Assembly (NCBI GenBank): GCA_029717555.1
Contig: JAMDHS010000029.1
Span: 1 to 64,000 of the forward strand
Source: Peribolospora baueri
Taxonomy: Eukaryota > Basidiomycota > Peribolosporomycetes > Peribolosporales > Peribolosporaceae
Direction of reading: 5' to 3'
DNA length: 64,000 bases
The position numbers and the translations under genes were made by a program. The first letter of the stretch is position 1. Each line of letters starts with the position of its first letter. The notes beneath the pieces were generated by a model. The model made no database searches, was not told where the DNA came from, and was given only the letters and a program-made list of their open reading frames with translations. Of the stretch, positions 1 through 16,450 are shown piece after piece.

Positions 1-162
1 ACGTCCTGGAGCAGGCCAGAGCAAGTGACAAGTAAACACTCAGACGATACCCCTGGGAAGACGATATCCCTGGGTGATGACAAGCCAAGGACGATCTTCC
101 TGCGTTCTTGCAAAGAATTAGGATGCTTTCACTGGAAATGACTACTTTCTTAAATAAGGTTT

Positions 163-168
163 TTTATT
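163..168 (-). terminator. candidate polyadenylation hexamer
   Basis: The minus strand reads AATAAA about 43 nt downstream of the stop codon of the MDR oxidoreductase. Fungal poly(A) signals are loose, so this is only suggestive. Confidence 0.3.
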
Positions 169-210
169 CATGGAAATGGAATTGGAATAAGACGTTTGGG
201 CTGTTCTTTT

Positions 211-1982
211 TCACTCGAGCGACAGCACCACCTTTCCGAAGTTCCGCCCGGTGAAGAGCGACTCGAAGGCTGCGAGATGTGGGGAGAGGGGGAGCAAGGA
301 AAATGCCCGACGTTGAGCAACGATCCACTCCTGTCCAGGCGCCGGAGAGAGCGACACTCACCCTCGCCGCTGTTCTCGATGCCCTTGAACTCGTGCACCT
401 TGGCCTTGATTTCCCCGTCAGCGATCCACTTGGGTACACTCTCCGAGAACTCGGTCATGTACTTGGGCAACAGCTCGAGGACGATAAATCCTTTGTAGGT
501 GAGCTTTCTGGAGACGACGTCCCCGTAGTTGCGGATGGGCGCCGGCTCGTCGTTATAGACCGAGATGGCGCCGCAGCCCTATCAAGAGAGTGGTAGAGTC
601 GAGCGGTGGCGGTGAGCGAGATCGTAACACGATTCTTTCTAAGAAGGTCACGATGAACCAACTCACCGCAATGATACCGTGATCAGCGGCGTTGGGGAAG
701 TAGGCGTCCAGCTGGCCACCACCGACGTTGTCCCACATGTATTCTGGAAGAGAGGAAGCAATGCTGTCAACATGCGTGCTTCTAAACTTGGGAGCCTGAC
801 GGGAACCGAGCCCTCCTCCGCCGAAAGGTACAGGCCAGCTCAACTCACCGATCCCGTCGTCTCCGGCGAACTTGGCAAGTTCCTCGTTAATATCAACCTT
901 CTTGTAGTTTACGGCCCTCTCGACGCCGAGCTCCTTCGTCAGGTACTCCACCTTGGCGTCGTCGCCCGCCGAGGCGAACACTTTGACGCCGGCACGCTTG
1001 GCCAGCTGGCAGACCATCTGTCCGACCGCCCCCGCGGCGGCGTTGACGTAGATTTTCGCTCCAGACTTGAGCTGGCCCATGCACTCGCGCAAGCCCTACG
1101 AGTGAGAGGGTGAATGGAGAAGTCTCATAAGCTCGGCACCGCGGCAGTCGGTGACCGTTGGTCAGATGGCAGAGCGCGGGACGGATGCTCACCATGAATG
1201 CCGTCTGGCCCGGCATACCTACACGCACGTGTATGCATGGACGAAACGTGTCAGATCTTTGGACTGACCTGCCTGATCACCACCGCATAGCTCACCAACT
1301 GGACCAACGAAATAGCTGAGAGGCACTAGAGTATTGCGTCCCGAATGGATCAGACGTGAGCCGGAACAGAGGTAACCAAAAGAAAAAAAGGGCTGCTTAC
1401 AGTTGTACTTATTGTCCAAAGGAGACAGCCTGCCGAGCTGCGATCCAGGGATGACGGCGTAGTTGGACAGGGCTGCTCAACATCATGGGTACAGGGAGGA
1501 GCATTCGACACACGACGGAAAAAGTTCAGATGGACACGCCAGGCGCTCATCGAAGAGGTGAAAGCGACCCGACTCACGGAAGTAGCCATAGACCAGCGAG
1601 CCCACGGGGAACTTGTCCGTCTCTGACCGCACCACTTCACCAACGCCGTAGTTGTCCAGCGGCTGGCCCATCGGGAACGGATCGACATACGACTTTCCGC
1701 CGGCGCGCATGCGGCCGCGCATGTAAGGGTCGATGGAGAACACCTTGAGCTTGGCAAGAATGCCACCGTTGAGCGCCACCTTGTCGGTGTCAAGCTGCTC
1801 CTCTTCCAGCTTGTAGTCCTTGCCCCATTTCGGCAGGCTGTACGAACGGCGGGCGGAGCGCGAGGAAGGGGACGATATTCAGCCGGACTGTGGCTTCGCC
1901 GCTCCGTCCCTTCAAGCGAGGTTTATCACACTCACCCGTGCGGCACGGCGCTGAAAATGACCTTTTTGTTCACGACCGGCAT
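211..1982 (-). CDS. NADP-dependent MDR oxidoreductase (CurA / leukotriene B4 dehydrogenase type)
   Basis: Zinc-independent medium-chain reductase of the group that reduces enones with NADPH; the substrate cannot be told from sequence. Coding exons read from MPVVNKKVIFSAVPHG (exon 1936-1982), then LPKWGKDYKLEEE and FSIDPYMRGRM (1578-1837), several short exons including NYAVIPGSQLGRLS and GMPGQTAFMG, and the Rossmann stretch NAAAGAVGQMVCQLAKRAG at about 970-1060. DPYMRGRM and the AAxGAVGQ cofactor loop are typical of this family, and zinc-ligand cysteines are absent. The C-terminal part contains GCGAISVYND and ends FGKVVLSLE at 211. I count about eight exons and roughly 350 residues, the usual family length. 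The start is the only ATG that splices in phase to exon 2. It is divergent from RPC1. The family call is firm; the substrate is unknown. Confidence 0.88.
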
Positions 1983-2939
1983 AATGACTTGTGCTTTGAA
2001 AGGAACGCAATGCTCAAAGGAACAAGACAAATTGTCAGATCACAAAGAGCCGAGCAGGGACGACCTTTCTCCTTGCCTATTTATCCCGATGCTTTCCACA
2101 GGAAGCAAGTGTGGCTTAATCATCCTCCCTCCCTCGCGGAAGCCGTCGTCAGCGTGGACCTCCACCTCCACCACTAGGCGTTCTTAACGACACTTAGAGC
2201 GGGCTTAAAACCTGTTGTCTATACTTAGCCGGTGTGGAAGAATCTCATATTGCTGAGACATGAGTTCCGGAGAGAGAAGGTGTAGAAGGCGGCTTTAACG
2301 GAGTCCGATGGAGGAATGCTTGGTGATCGGTAGAAGACGGGTGCCGATTTACCGGTAGCCGGAGCGACGGTCGGTGCCTTGTCGTGATCGACAGGTGCAG
2401 CGGCCTAAGTCTTATTAATATGTTTGGGCCTGCATGTCCCGCTTAACTAAAGCGCAAGTGGGAAGGACCGGCGGCTGGGCCAGAATTTACTTTGCGACTT
2501 TCGTGTCCCCCAGGCTAACTGACGGTGCCAAGGACAAGAGACACTTGCTGTTAAAAAATGACGTGCTCCCCGCGTCGATGGAACTTACGTATGTTACAAC
2601 CAGCAGGATGCTCTTTGCCTCTCTAATGACACCAGCGCACGACTGTGGACCTCAAAAGACAGAGTGGCGACATGCGCTCTATGGACGCGTACAAAGAAGG
2701 CTTCTCTAGTGGTCAAACGCGAGCATGGGCCTCAGGAGTGCCGCAGCACGTAGGGTTATGACCGCTTCGAGATTTCGGCTCGGAGTCGACGAGATCGGTT
2801 TGGAAGTCTTCTTGAGCAGCCATCGCCGTCGCCATCATCGGTCGTCGTCGCTCCTTTGTAGCATTCACCGATTTGCTCCCAGACTGCGTCTACAACGTCA
2901 GTCTTCTGCTTGGCTGTCCGTCGCGGTGGCACCGGCACG
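1983..2939. promoter_or_regulatory. divergent intergenic region, MDR oxidoreductase / RPC1
   Basis: This 957-bp spacer lies between two divergent start codons and must hold both promoters. I see no supported gene, tRNA or repeat. A 60-codon minus-strand frame at 2756-2938 lacks an ATG and is not conserved-looking. Confidence 0.5.
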
Positions 2940-8555
<5,616 letters not shown>

Positions 8556-8965
8556 GCTCGGCTGTCCCCCTTGCTCTGCATATTTCTCACGAGTGGGAGC
8601 TTGATCTCCTCCGCATCCGCCCTTTTTCGCACTTTACACATGTACTTTTACCGCATTGGATCTGAGTGAATGATGGTGATGATGTTCATGGACATGGTTC
8701 AAACTTTGCCGCCGGCGACAGACGCGCCGTCGCCCTCTCCGCCTTCCGCAAACTGCGCGTAAAGTGGGTCAGCCGCGCGCGCAAACGAGCGCGTTTCGTT
8801 TCCTCCAACTCGTCCCGATCGCTTATTACATGCTCCTCCTCTCGAACCACCATCCGTAGCTTAAAATCCTCTTGGATATTGTCTCTGCTTTATGCCGTCC
8901 TTTGTCTGATCTCTTCCGCCCCTCTCTGCGAACCCCCATCGGTCCGGTCCACCTTGTCGCACGAT
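8556..8965. other. intergenic region RPC1-RAD18
   Basis: This 410-bp spacer contains the 3' end of RPC1 and the promoter of the next gene. I see nothing beyond a short GATGGT-type repeat near 8670. Confidence 0.5.
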
Positions 8966-11221
8966 ATGGACCTCTCCGCCCTCGCCGCCTTCGGGGACGC
9001 CTCCGACCCCACTGACTGGCCCGACACGTACCTTCCCGTGCGCCAGCTGGACGCCGCCTTGCGCTGCGAGATATGTCAGGTGCGCCTTTATTCTTCTTGA
9101 GCCCTTCCCAAACTTCCGCTTGACCGTTCCTTCCGCGCTTTTGCCTTCATCTGACTTCCCTCCCCTGACTCGTCATGAAGGAGATCTACTCCAATCCACG
9201 GCTCGGCAACGCACCAACAATGATCCGAGAATGTCAGCACGTCTTCTGCGGTGTGTGCGTTCGACAGGCCATCGCCGACAAGGGGGAGTGTCCGAAATGC
9301 AGGAGCAAGGCGGTGCAAAAGTTATTACCGCTTCCCATGTTGGAAACCGCTGCCAAGGCTTTCTATGACGCGAGGTGAGTATGAGACCGGGCGGCCCGTT
9401 CGCGCGGCGCCGTTGATCTGCGCACCTCCCCTGGCGTATTTCTTTCCTGCTGTTTACTTCATTTACTTGCCTTTTCCAGAGGACAACTGCTCCGGCTTGT
9501 CCTCGATGCTGAACAGCGTCGACTGCGTGGGCCTACCCCTCCGCCTTCTTCTTCACCCACACCTTCCGACTCCGGAAGCCTCCGACCGAGGGGCCAGAAA
9601 AGAAAAGCTTCAGTGTCTCCAGGGCAGAGAGTACATGACTCGGAATCTACGTCCGGGGAGAGCTCTCGCATGCGTCTCCGATCCACCACTCGCAACAGGG
9701 ACAGTGCACGCTCCGAATCACCCGCGACGGGGATGACGACCCGCTCCGCTTCCCGGCAAGCGGACAACCTTATTTTTGTGATTGATGATGACACGAACGA
9801 TGGCGACTATGTGCCTGGGTCACCGGGAAGGGACGCACCGGCGCGTGGCAAGGCGAAGGCGCGGACGAGAGAGTCGAGCGCAGCAGGGAACGTGGCGAAC
9901 GGGAGCTCAGGGACGATGGCGAGCGACCAGGACCGTGAGTTGAAAAGGTGGTTTGTCCCACGGCCGGGCGCGTCCCTGTCCCGCTAAGGCTTGGCTGAAA
10001 TCTGTCTTTGCGCCCGTTCTTTCCAGCAAACGTCCTAGTCACCTGCTTCATCTGCAATAAGCAAAAGAAGAACAGGGACATGGACGCCCACATCACCCGT
10101 TGCATGAACGGGCAACCGGATCCCCCGTCTCCCCGACCTGCTGGGAGGGACGGCGGAGGGACGAGTGACTTGAAGGGCTGGTTCGGGTCGTCAGGGATGA
10201 AGCGACCTGGTGGGCAGCAGGGCCAAACGTGAGTGCGACAACATCGAAGGCTCCCTTTGGCAACTCTTTCTGACCTAGCCGACTGGCCTTTCGGTGGTCT
10301 CTTTATAGCAGCACGTTACAGCCGAAGATAGTCAGTCACACCCCGTATCCACAGTACAACCTGTTGTCTAGCAAAGCTCTGAAAAAGATGCTCGTCGTAA
10401 GTAACCGCAACTCACTTTCAGCTCGTGTCTTGCCACAGTTCTGTATCCTAACGCCTGGTCTTGCCGATATGCGACTACCCACCCAGGATGCTGGACTGTC
10501 CACCTCAGGGACCGAAGCCCAGTGGCGCGACCGCCATCGGCATTGGCTGATGCTCAACAATGCCAACATGGAGAGGCAACATCCGGAATCGGAGCACGAA
10601 CTCCGGCGGCGACAGCGGTTATGGGAGAAGGAGCAGGCAGCGCCGAAGAAGGCAACCTATAACATCGATCCGAGGGCGCATCAGGTGAGGCGTGTTTACT
10701 CGGCGTTGGGCCCTATGTCCGCCTCGATGTTTCCGACTGCTAATTGGGGTTGTGGGGCTCCCGGATCACGACAGGCGAAGTATATGGACCAGTTTAAAGA
10801 TATGATCGATAGGGCGCGCTCTTCGAGCAAGAAGGCCAAAGACTTCGCCGATGCGCCGGACGAACCCTGCCCGTCTAGTTCAGCAACGGTGACAGCGGCA
10901 GTCGCCGGCGATCCTGAGAGGGACGTGGTCGTGACGCCCAGTGTCGGTCCACCTCGTGCTACATCCCTCGGTGGCGAATTTTCAGGCACAACAACGACGT
11001 CAGCGGCCGAGATGAGCGCGCGACATCCACCGGAAAACACGCAATGGCCGGTCGCAGAGGACGGCGTCGAGGACGACGGCATCCCTCCCTCTGGTCACAA
11101 TTACAAAGAGACTTATGCGTCGGGGGCCGTGGAGATTGGTGGACATGCGGACGAGAAGGAGAAGGAAAAGGCTGGTTTGTTTGTTGAAAGGGAACCCGAT
11201 GGGGACGCCCGAAGACGATAG
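8966..11221 (+). CDS. RAD18: RAD18-type E3 ubiquitin ligase (post-replication repair)
   Basis: RAD18 with Rad6 monoubiquitinates PCNA at stalled forks in the nucleus. The domain order matches: an N-terminal RING (CEIC ... ECQHVFCGVC ... CPKC, exons near 9062-9375), a Ser/Arg-rich linker, a UBZ4 finger (VTCFICNKQ ... MDAHITRC, C-x2-C-x11-H-x3-C, about 10030-10104), then a SAP-like DNA-binding helix pair (YNLLSSKALKKML ... DAGLSTSG, 10350-10510), followed by the Rad6-binding-like region HRHWLMLNNANMER. The start at 8966 (MDLSALAAFGDASDPTDW) is the first ATG that keeps the RING. The two 3' introns (10397-10486 and 10685-10774) are each exactly 90 nt and free of stops, so retention would keep the frame; the second could even be coding. 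The tail is disordered. Confidence 0.9.
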
Positions 11222-11596
11222 CGTGGCGTTGGAGAAATGGTCGTTGGGTGTCTCTTCTTCGTCTTGGCAGGACGCCCGATGATGGCGGACGGGTCGTGAT
11301 GATGTCGAGCGCTCGAGGCGTGCTCATCATGTTGACACTGAGGCTATCGCTTGCGAAGGACGAATGACATAACAACTTTAGAGACACGAGCACGCTAGAA
11401 GCGCGGAGGGTTGCGAAAAGGACAGACGGGTTTAATTCATCTCGGACACGTACGCGTCTGCCCCGTAGGCGGGATAATGAGCGACGACGACGGCGACGGC
11501 GATGACAAACGGCGAGATGACGATGGCAGTCGGTGAACAAAGTGCCGTCTCTTCGCTCTCCCTTCATCCTCACGCTCCTTATCGACCACGACGAAG
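11222..11596. other. intergenic region RAD18-DUF427 gene
   Basis: 375 bp; no feature recognised. Confidence 0.4.
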
Positions 11597-12719
11597 ATGG
11601 TCTACGACAAAGACGACTTCCACCACATAACCCCGCGCACTCGCACCGCCCTCGGCGTCAAGCCCGGTTCGGTGTATCATGAAACGACGCCGAGGTGGGT
11701 GAGGGCCTTCCTCAAGGACACGTCGGGCGCAGCTCCCAAAACGCCTGGAGAGAGGGTCGAGCCCGTGGTGGACAGCAGGCACGCCAGGATCTGCTGGGAG
11801 AACTTGACGGGTGAGTGATCCCTTCGCCAGTCCTCCGTTCTCGTCCCCGTCACTCCCTCACGCTGCTCATCATCCTCCTTCGACGACTTCTAGAGCCAGG
11901 AAGCATTCCCGTCTACGCTTTTCCGCCCAACGACGTCGACATCTCGCTGTTGCGCCCCGTGAAGGGGAAGCGCGCCCCCTCCTCTCTCCCTCACAGGTTC
12001 GGCCACGGCCAGCTCTCGGCGAAGACGGGAGGGGTGTTCTACGACCTCGTCTACGCGGATCCGTCGACGGGGAAGCAAGTGGAGATCCGCGACGCCGCTT
12101 GGACGTACGGACGGGAGACGCCGGGCGTGGGTGACGGACTGGTGGGCGGCGACGTAACCCAGGACGGGGCGCACGTCGTGTTCGCCGCGTCGGCGCTCGA
12201 CTGGTACGAGGAAGAGGAGGCCGTCCTCGGGCACATTCGAGACCACTACCATACCGTGACCACTATCCCGTCGAGCAGGCACGTACGCTTCCTCAAGCAC
12301 GGCCATGTCGTCGCCGATAGCAAGAGGCCCATCGCCGTGTTCGAGCTGGGGTTCACCACGAGGTATTACGTGCCTTGGGAGGACGTGAACAAGGACCTAC
12401 TGGTTAGCGAGATGCCGAACTCTGTAAAGACCGTTTGCCCGTACAAAGTGAGTCGCTCGCTCGTCCCACTGCCCTCAGCGGCCGTTTCGACGAGCGCTTG
12501 TTGTCTAACATGTCGTCTCCACCCCTCACCATCCAGGGCGTCGCCTCCTACTGGACCCTACGCATCCCGCCCTCGGACGACGCTTCCTCGCCGTCGAACG
12601 AAGAAACCTACGATACCCTGCTCTGGTCCTATACAGACCCTCTACCTCAGTGTGCCATGATCAAAGGCCTGGTTTCTTTCTACAGCGAAAAGATGGACGT
12701 CTTCGTTGACGGGCACTAG
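11597..12719 (+). CDS. tandem DUF427 domain protein
   Basis: Hypothetical soluble protein of about 310 residues built from DUF427 units, a small beta-rich fold of unknown biochemical role found in bacteria and fungi. There are three exons, with introns at about 11811-11893 and 12448-12536. The amino-terminal unit contains VVDSRHARICWENL and IPVYAFPPNDVD. The second contains SSRHVRFLKHGHVVADS, FELGFTTRYYVPWEDV and, after the last intron, SYWTLRI, the sequence pattern typical of DUF427 (arginine/histidine strand, ADS turn, RYY-P-EDV). It ends MDVFVDGH. No signal peptide or membrane segment is visible. I cannot assign a substrate or pathway, and neighbouring genes give no clue. Confidence 0.8.
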
Positions 12720-13066
12720 TCTTGGCGCCGACATCGGTCGCATGTACCTAACTATCCGGAAAGGAGAAAAGGAACATAAGCGTCCTACCCTACCCTACCC
12801 TATCTATCTATCTGTCTATCTATTTATCTATCTATCCCTCGAGCATGATGGGGTTCGTCGCCATCATCGCCGCCTGTTGACGGTCGCCTCGTCGGTCCGC
12901 CAGCGCCTGCGAGTGGGCGTGCGCCGCTTCCGGCCGGCCGTCGCCGGTGTCGATCACCGTCCGTCCCTTCGCCTCTCTCGCCTTCCCCCTCACTCCACTT
13001 TCCCTCTCCCTTCACCTCACCGTCGCCGAGTGCAAGGCGCTCTGGCGACTTGCACAACTTCACACC
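12720..13066. repeat. intergenic region with CTACC and CTAT microsatellites
   Basis: Short spacer upstream of the PDI-like gene. At about 12782-12838 lie consecutive runs of (CTACC)n and (CTAT)n with single-base variants. The rest looks like an ordinary pyrimidine-rich fungal promoter. Confidence 0.7.
12782..12838 (+). repeat. CTACC / CTAT microsatellite pair
   Basis: Back-to-back short tandem repeats (pentamer then tetramer), both pyrimidine-rich on the plus strand, in the promoter of the PDI-like gene. Confidence 0.8.
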
Positions 13067-15988
13067 ATGAGACACTTCAATCTCGTCGCCGCCGCCGTCT
13101 TGGCCATGGCCTGTTTCGTCCGCTCCGGCTGGGCCCTCGAGCTCACCGAAGCCACTTTCGACGGTACCACCAAGAAGGGGCTCTGGTGAGTTCCGGCCTT
13201 TGGCCTTTGGTCAACCCGTTCGCTGCTCTCGGAGAGCGAATCGGTCAGGACGTTCGAGGCCTCTCAATGGTGGCCTTGCTTGCTCGCAGCTGACTCGCTT
13301 CACCTCGCATTCAACCAACGTTACGCACAGGTTGATCGAGCACTATTCGCCCAAGTGCAAGCGTGAGTGTGGCCCTCATCGTTACAGGCCATGGGCCCTT
13401 GCGTGCAGCAGGACAGCTTTGACGTCGACTTCCCGACGTCTGCCTCTCTTTTTCCGTCACTCACGCCCATTCTGAACTCTCGACGCAGACTGCCGAGCGT
13501 TCGCCCCGACGTGGGCGGAGCTGGTGGAGGCGAAGGGGCCTTTGGCCGATTCGTCCGACTTCCACATGGCGCAGGTGAACTGTCTCGCTCAGATGGGTGA
13601 GTGCTTTGGGTTCCAGGACGGAGATGTCGGGAGGGGATGAAGGGTTGTAGCCGCACAGGTAAGGCCTTCGGAGGCTCTTTTAGAGCAGAGCTGACCGACC
13701 AACTATCTCGCCTGATAGACCTCTGCCTCGAACATGACGTCGACCGGTTTCCCAGAATCGATCTGTGAGTAGCTGTCATTTGCCCCCTTTGTTTGAAAGC
13801 ACAGGCCAAGCGGCTTCCTCATTCTTATCACGTCATCGCCTCTGCGACTCCTCAGCTATCGGGACGGTGAAAAGGTCGACACGTTCGACGACGACCGGAC
13901 GTTCGACCTTTTGTCCAAGTACATCGATGACCACGTCAGGGAGTACAGTACGAAACACAAGGCCACCATTCACCCGGACGCGAATGGCAAGCACATTGAC
14001 GACGACGGCGACCGCCGTCCGACACATGATCCTGCGGCAGGCATCAAGACCCCCAACCTCCGACCCGTCGGCTTGCCTTCCATCCCCTCCCCTCCTCCCT
14101 CCTCTACCACTGCGGCCAAGGCGCAGCCTAAAGCTGAGCAACACGGCATCTTACTCTCCTCGCCCAATCCTTACGGCAAGCTCATCTCTTACGGCGTGGA
14201 CGGATGGACGGGGACTAAGTTCGACAAACTCATTCGCGGTGGTGCCAAGGCCAACGCCGCTGGGCCATCATTCGTCAAGTACTTCGCCCCGTGGTGGGTT
14301 GAGCATTTCAGGCTTGCTCCCCGCTGGCGGGCTTTGATCCTGACATATGCTCTCCGGAACACCATTCCCGATTGAAATAGGTGTCCTCATTGCAGACATC
14401 TTGCCCCAGGTGAGTGGCGAATCGGCCCACGTATCCCCCTCCCTCACGTGAAGGTTGACTTTTTCCGGCTCTCGCTCTCCGAACAGTGTGGCTGGAGCTC
14501 GCTTCCGCCCTAAAAGGCCACGTCAACGTTGTAGAGGTCGATTGCGAGGCGAACCGACAGCCATGCAACGCCGCAAAGGTTCAAAGCTTTCCCACGCTTA
14601 TATTGTGAGTCTCGATCTTACGCACGCGCCCCTCGTCCAGGTTGCTTTTTGGACCATTTCGTTGAGCGTTACTTTGCTCACTTCTTGCCATTCCTAGCTA
14701 TAATGACGGTGAGAAGGTCGAGTACACCGGCTCGCGGTCGCTGGCAGCCATGAAGGCTTTCGCCCTGAAAGCTTCTGCCGCACATCAAGGCATAAGCGAG
14801 GTGTCTCCCGCACAGTTGGAAACCATTTCCCGAAGGGAAGAGGTGTTTTTCCTTTACGTCCACTCGCACACCACGCCCATCCTCGAGCAGGGCGTGGTCG
14901 AGGAAGCTGCAAAGTCGTTGGCCACGACACCAGTGCATATCTACAAGACGACGGACCCTGCCCTCCTCCACCGCTTCTCCGCTTACGTCGACGCAACCTC
15001 AGGCTCCGCTCTGCTCGCTTTCAAAGATCACTACATCGGCTCGCCAACCCGCGCGGTCCATCCCTCTGTTGTGCTGTCTGACCCAGCCATGGTCCGCATC
15101 GGTCCCGCGGGCGCTTTGGCATCCTGGTTGGCTGAAACCCGTCTGCCTACGCTCGTCGAGGTCACCGCTTCCACCTTCTCCGAGGTGGTGTATCCCGATC
15201 GGCCCAACCTCGTCGTCCTGGCCGCATTGAGCGACTCGCATCACGTCCAGGGCGCCTTGGAGCGGACGCGCGAGGCAGAGGTCAAGTCGCTGCGAACCAT
15301 CGCCAAACAGTGGCCCGCTGGCAAGCGCGTCAGGGACAAGCCCGTCGTGTTCGCTTGGATGGATGCAGACAGGTTTGCCAGGTTTATCAAGAGCTCGTAC
15401 GACATCAAGGAGTCGTCGCTGCCCGCGATCGTCGTCGTCGACGGAGCTGTGAGTTGTCGCCGTGATCGCTCCGGTCTGTACAACTTTGCCTTGCTGACGC
15501 GCGGACCTTCGTGCTTCTCGTGCTTCTCGTTCGCAGCGCATGGAGTACTACCCCATCGAAAGCTCGCATTCAAAGACTTCTCGTCCGTACTTTGCCTCCG
15601 CCGACGACATCTTTTCCACGCTTGAAGCCATCAATCGCAAGCTTGTGCGGCCCAAGAGCTCGCAGAACTTTGTTCAGCGAGGGGCGCAGCACGTACACGA
15701 CTTTTTGGAGTCGCTGGAGGTGAGTTGAGTTGGACGGATGTCAGCACCCGATCTCGCTTACGTGGACGGCGTCTCAAAAGCTCACCCGTCCTCGTTCCGC
15801 GTCGACAGGATATGGCGAAGAGACATCCCTTCCTTGCCGCTATTGGCTTCATCATCGTGGCCGTCTGGATCGTCCTCATCCTCAAACGATTGATCGCAGA
15901 GGACAAGCGGCAGCTCCATGCGGGCGCAGAAAAGTACTATACAGTCGGGTCCAACGTGCCGAGGGATGGCTACCCCAAGGCGGACTGA
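13067..15988 (+). CDS. ER membrane thioredoxin-fold protein (PDI / TMX3-like)
   Basis: Probable oxidoreductase or chaperone of the endoplasmic reticulum. It opens with a signal peptide (MRHFNLVAAAVLAMACF...WALE). Thioredoxin domain 1 has the motif CKHC (YSPKCKHCRAFAPTW), split by an intron after position 13360. Domain 2 has FVKYFAPWCPHC; the motif is restored only when the intron 14294-14380 is removed, joining CCGTG to GTGTCCTCATTGC. A long lumenal part follows (FFLYVHSHTTP, LPTLVEVTAS), and one membrane helix near the C-terminus (HPFLAAIGFIIVAVWIVLIL) is followed by a basic stop-transfer KRL. There is no KDEL-type tail, in keeping with a single-pass type I protein. About ten exons. The exact ortholog is uncertain. 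Confidence 0.86.
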
Positions 15989-16450
15989 CGGAATCGATGG
16001 CTTACTTTTTTCCTGACGTAGGGCTTCTGTATGTTATAGTATATTCGAGGGATTTTCTCTGCGATCGGCGCATTTCTTATTTAACTCTGCCACGTCGGCA
16101 CATCTTGCTGGACTGGTCGCCCGGAAGAACCTTACGGTGCCTTGTACCGCGTGAGAAGACAAAGTCGGGGACGACATCTTTCGACTCGGCGCGGCTTGCA
16201 AAGAGAGGCCCGTGCGCGTGCGCTGAAGTCGGTTTCTCGCGAAAGGGTGGTAGGAGATAGGAGCATCTTGAGCTGTATTGTATGGGCTGCAATCAAGGCC
16301 GCGATTTCCCGTTGAAGTCGTCGACGGCGACGGCGGAGAAGGAACGCGATCGGGACCCGTACATATATGCGCCATACATAGCCTCCGCCCTTCCTTCTGC
16401 TCGTCACCACTCACCACGTCCACTACCTCCGCTCTTCCTTTTACACGCCC
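15989..16450. other. intergenic region PDI-like / Coa1-like
   Basis: 462 bp; I see no gene or repeat. It holds the promoter of the downstream mitochondrial gene. Confidence 0.4.

Noticed and set aside
2756-2938. 60-codon minus-strand frame abutting the RPC1 start
   Set aside because: It has no ATG and lies in a divergent promoter; nothing recognisable.
14291-14400. Apparent frame break and loss of the second CxxC in the PDI-like gene
   Set aside because: An intron from 14294 to 14380 restores PWCPHC and the frame, so the gene is not broken.
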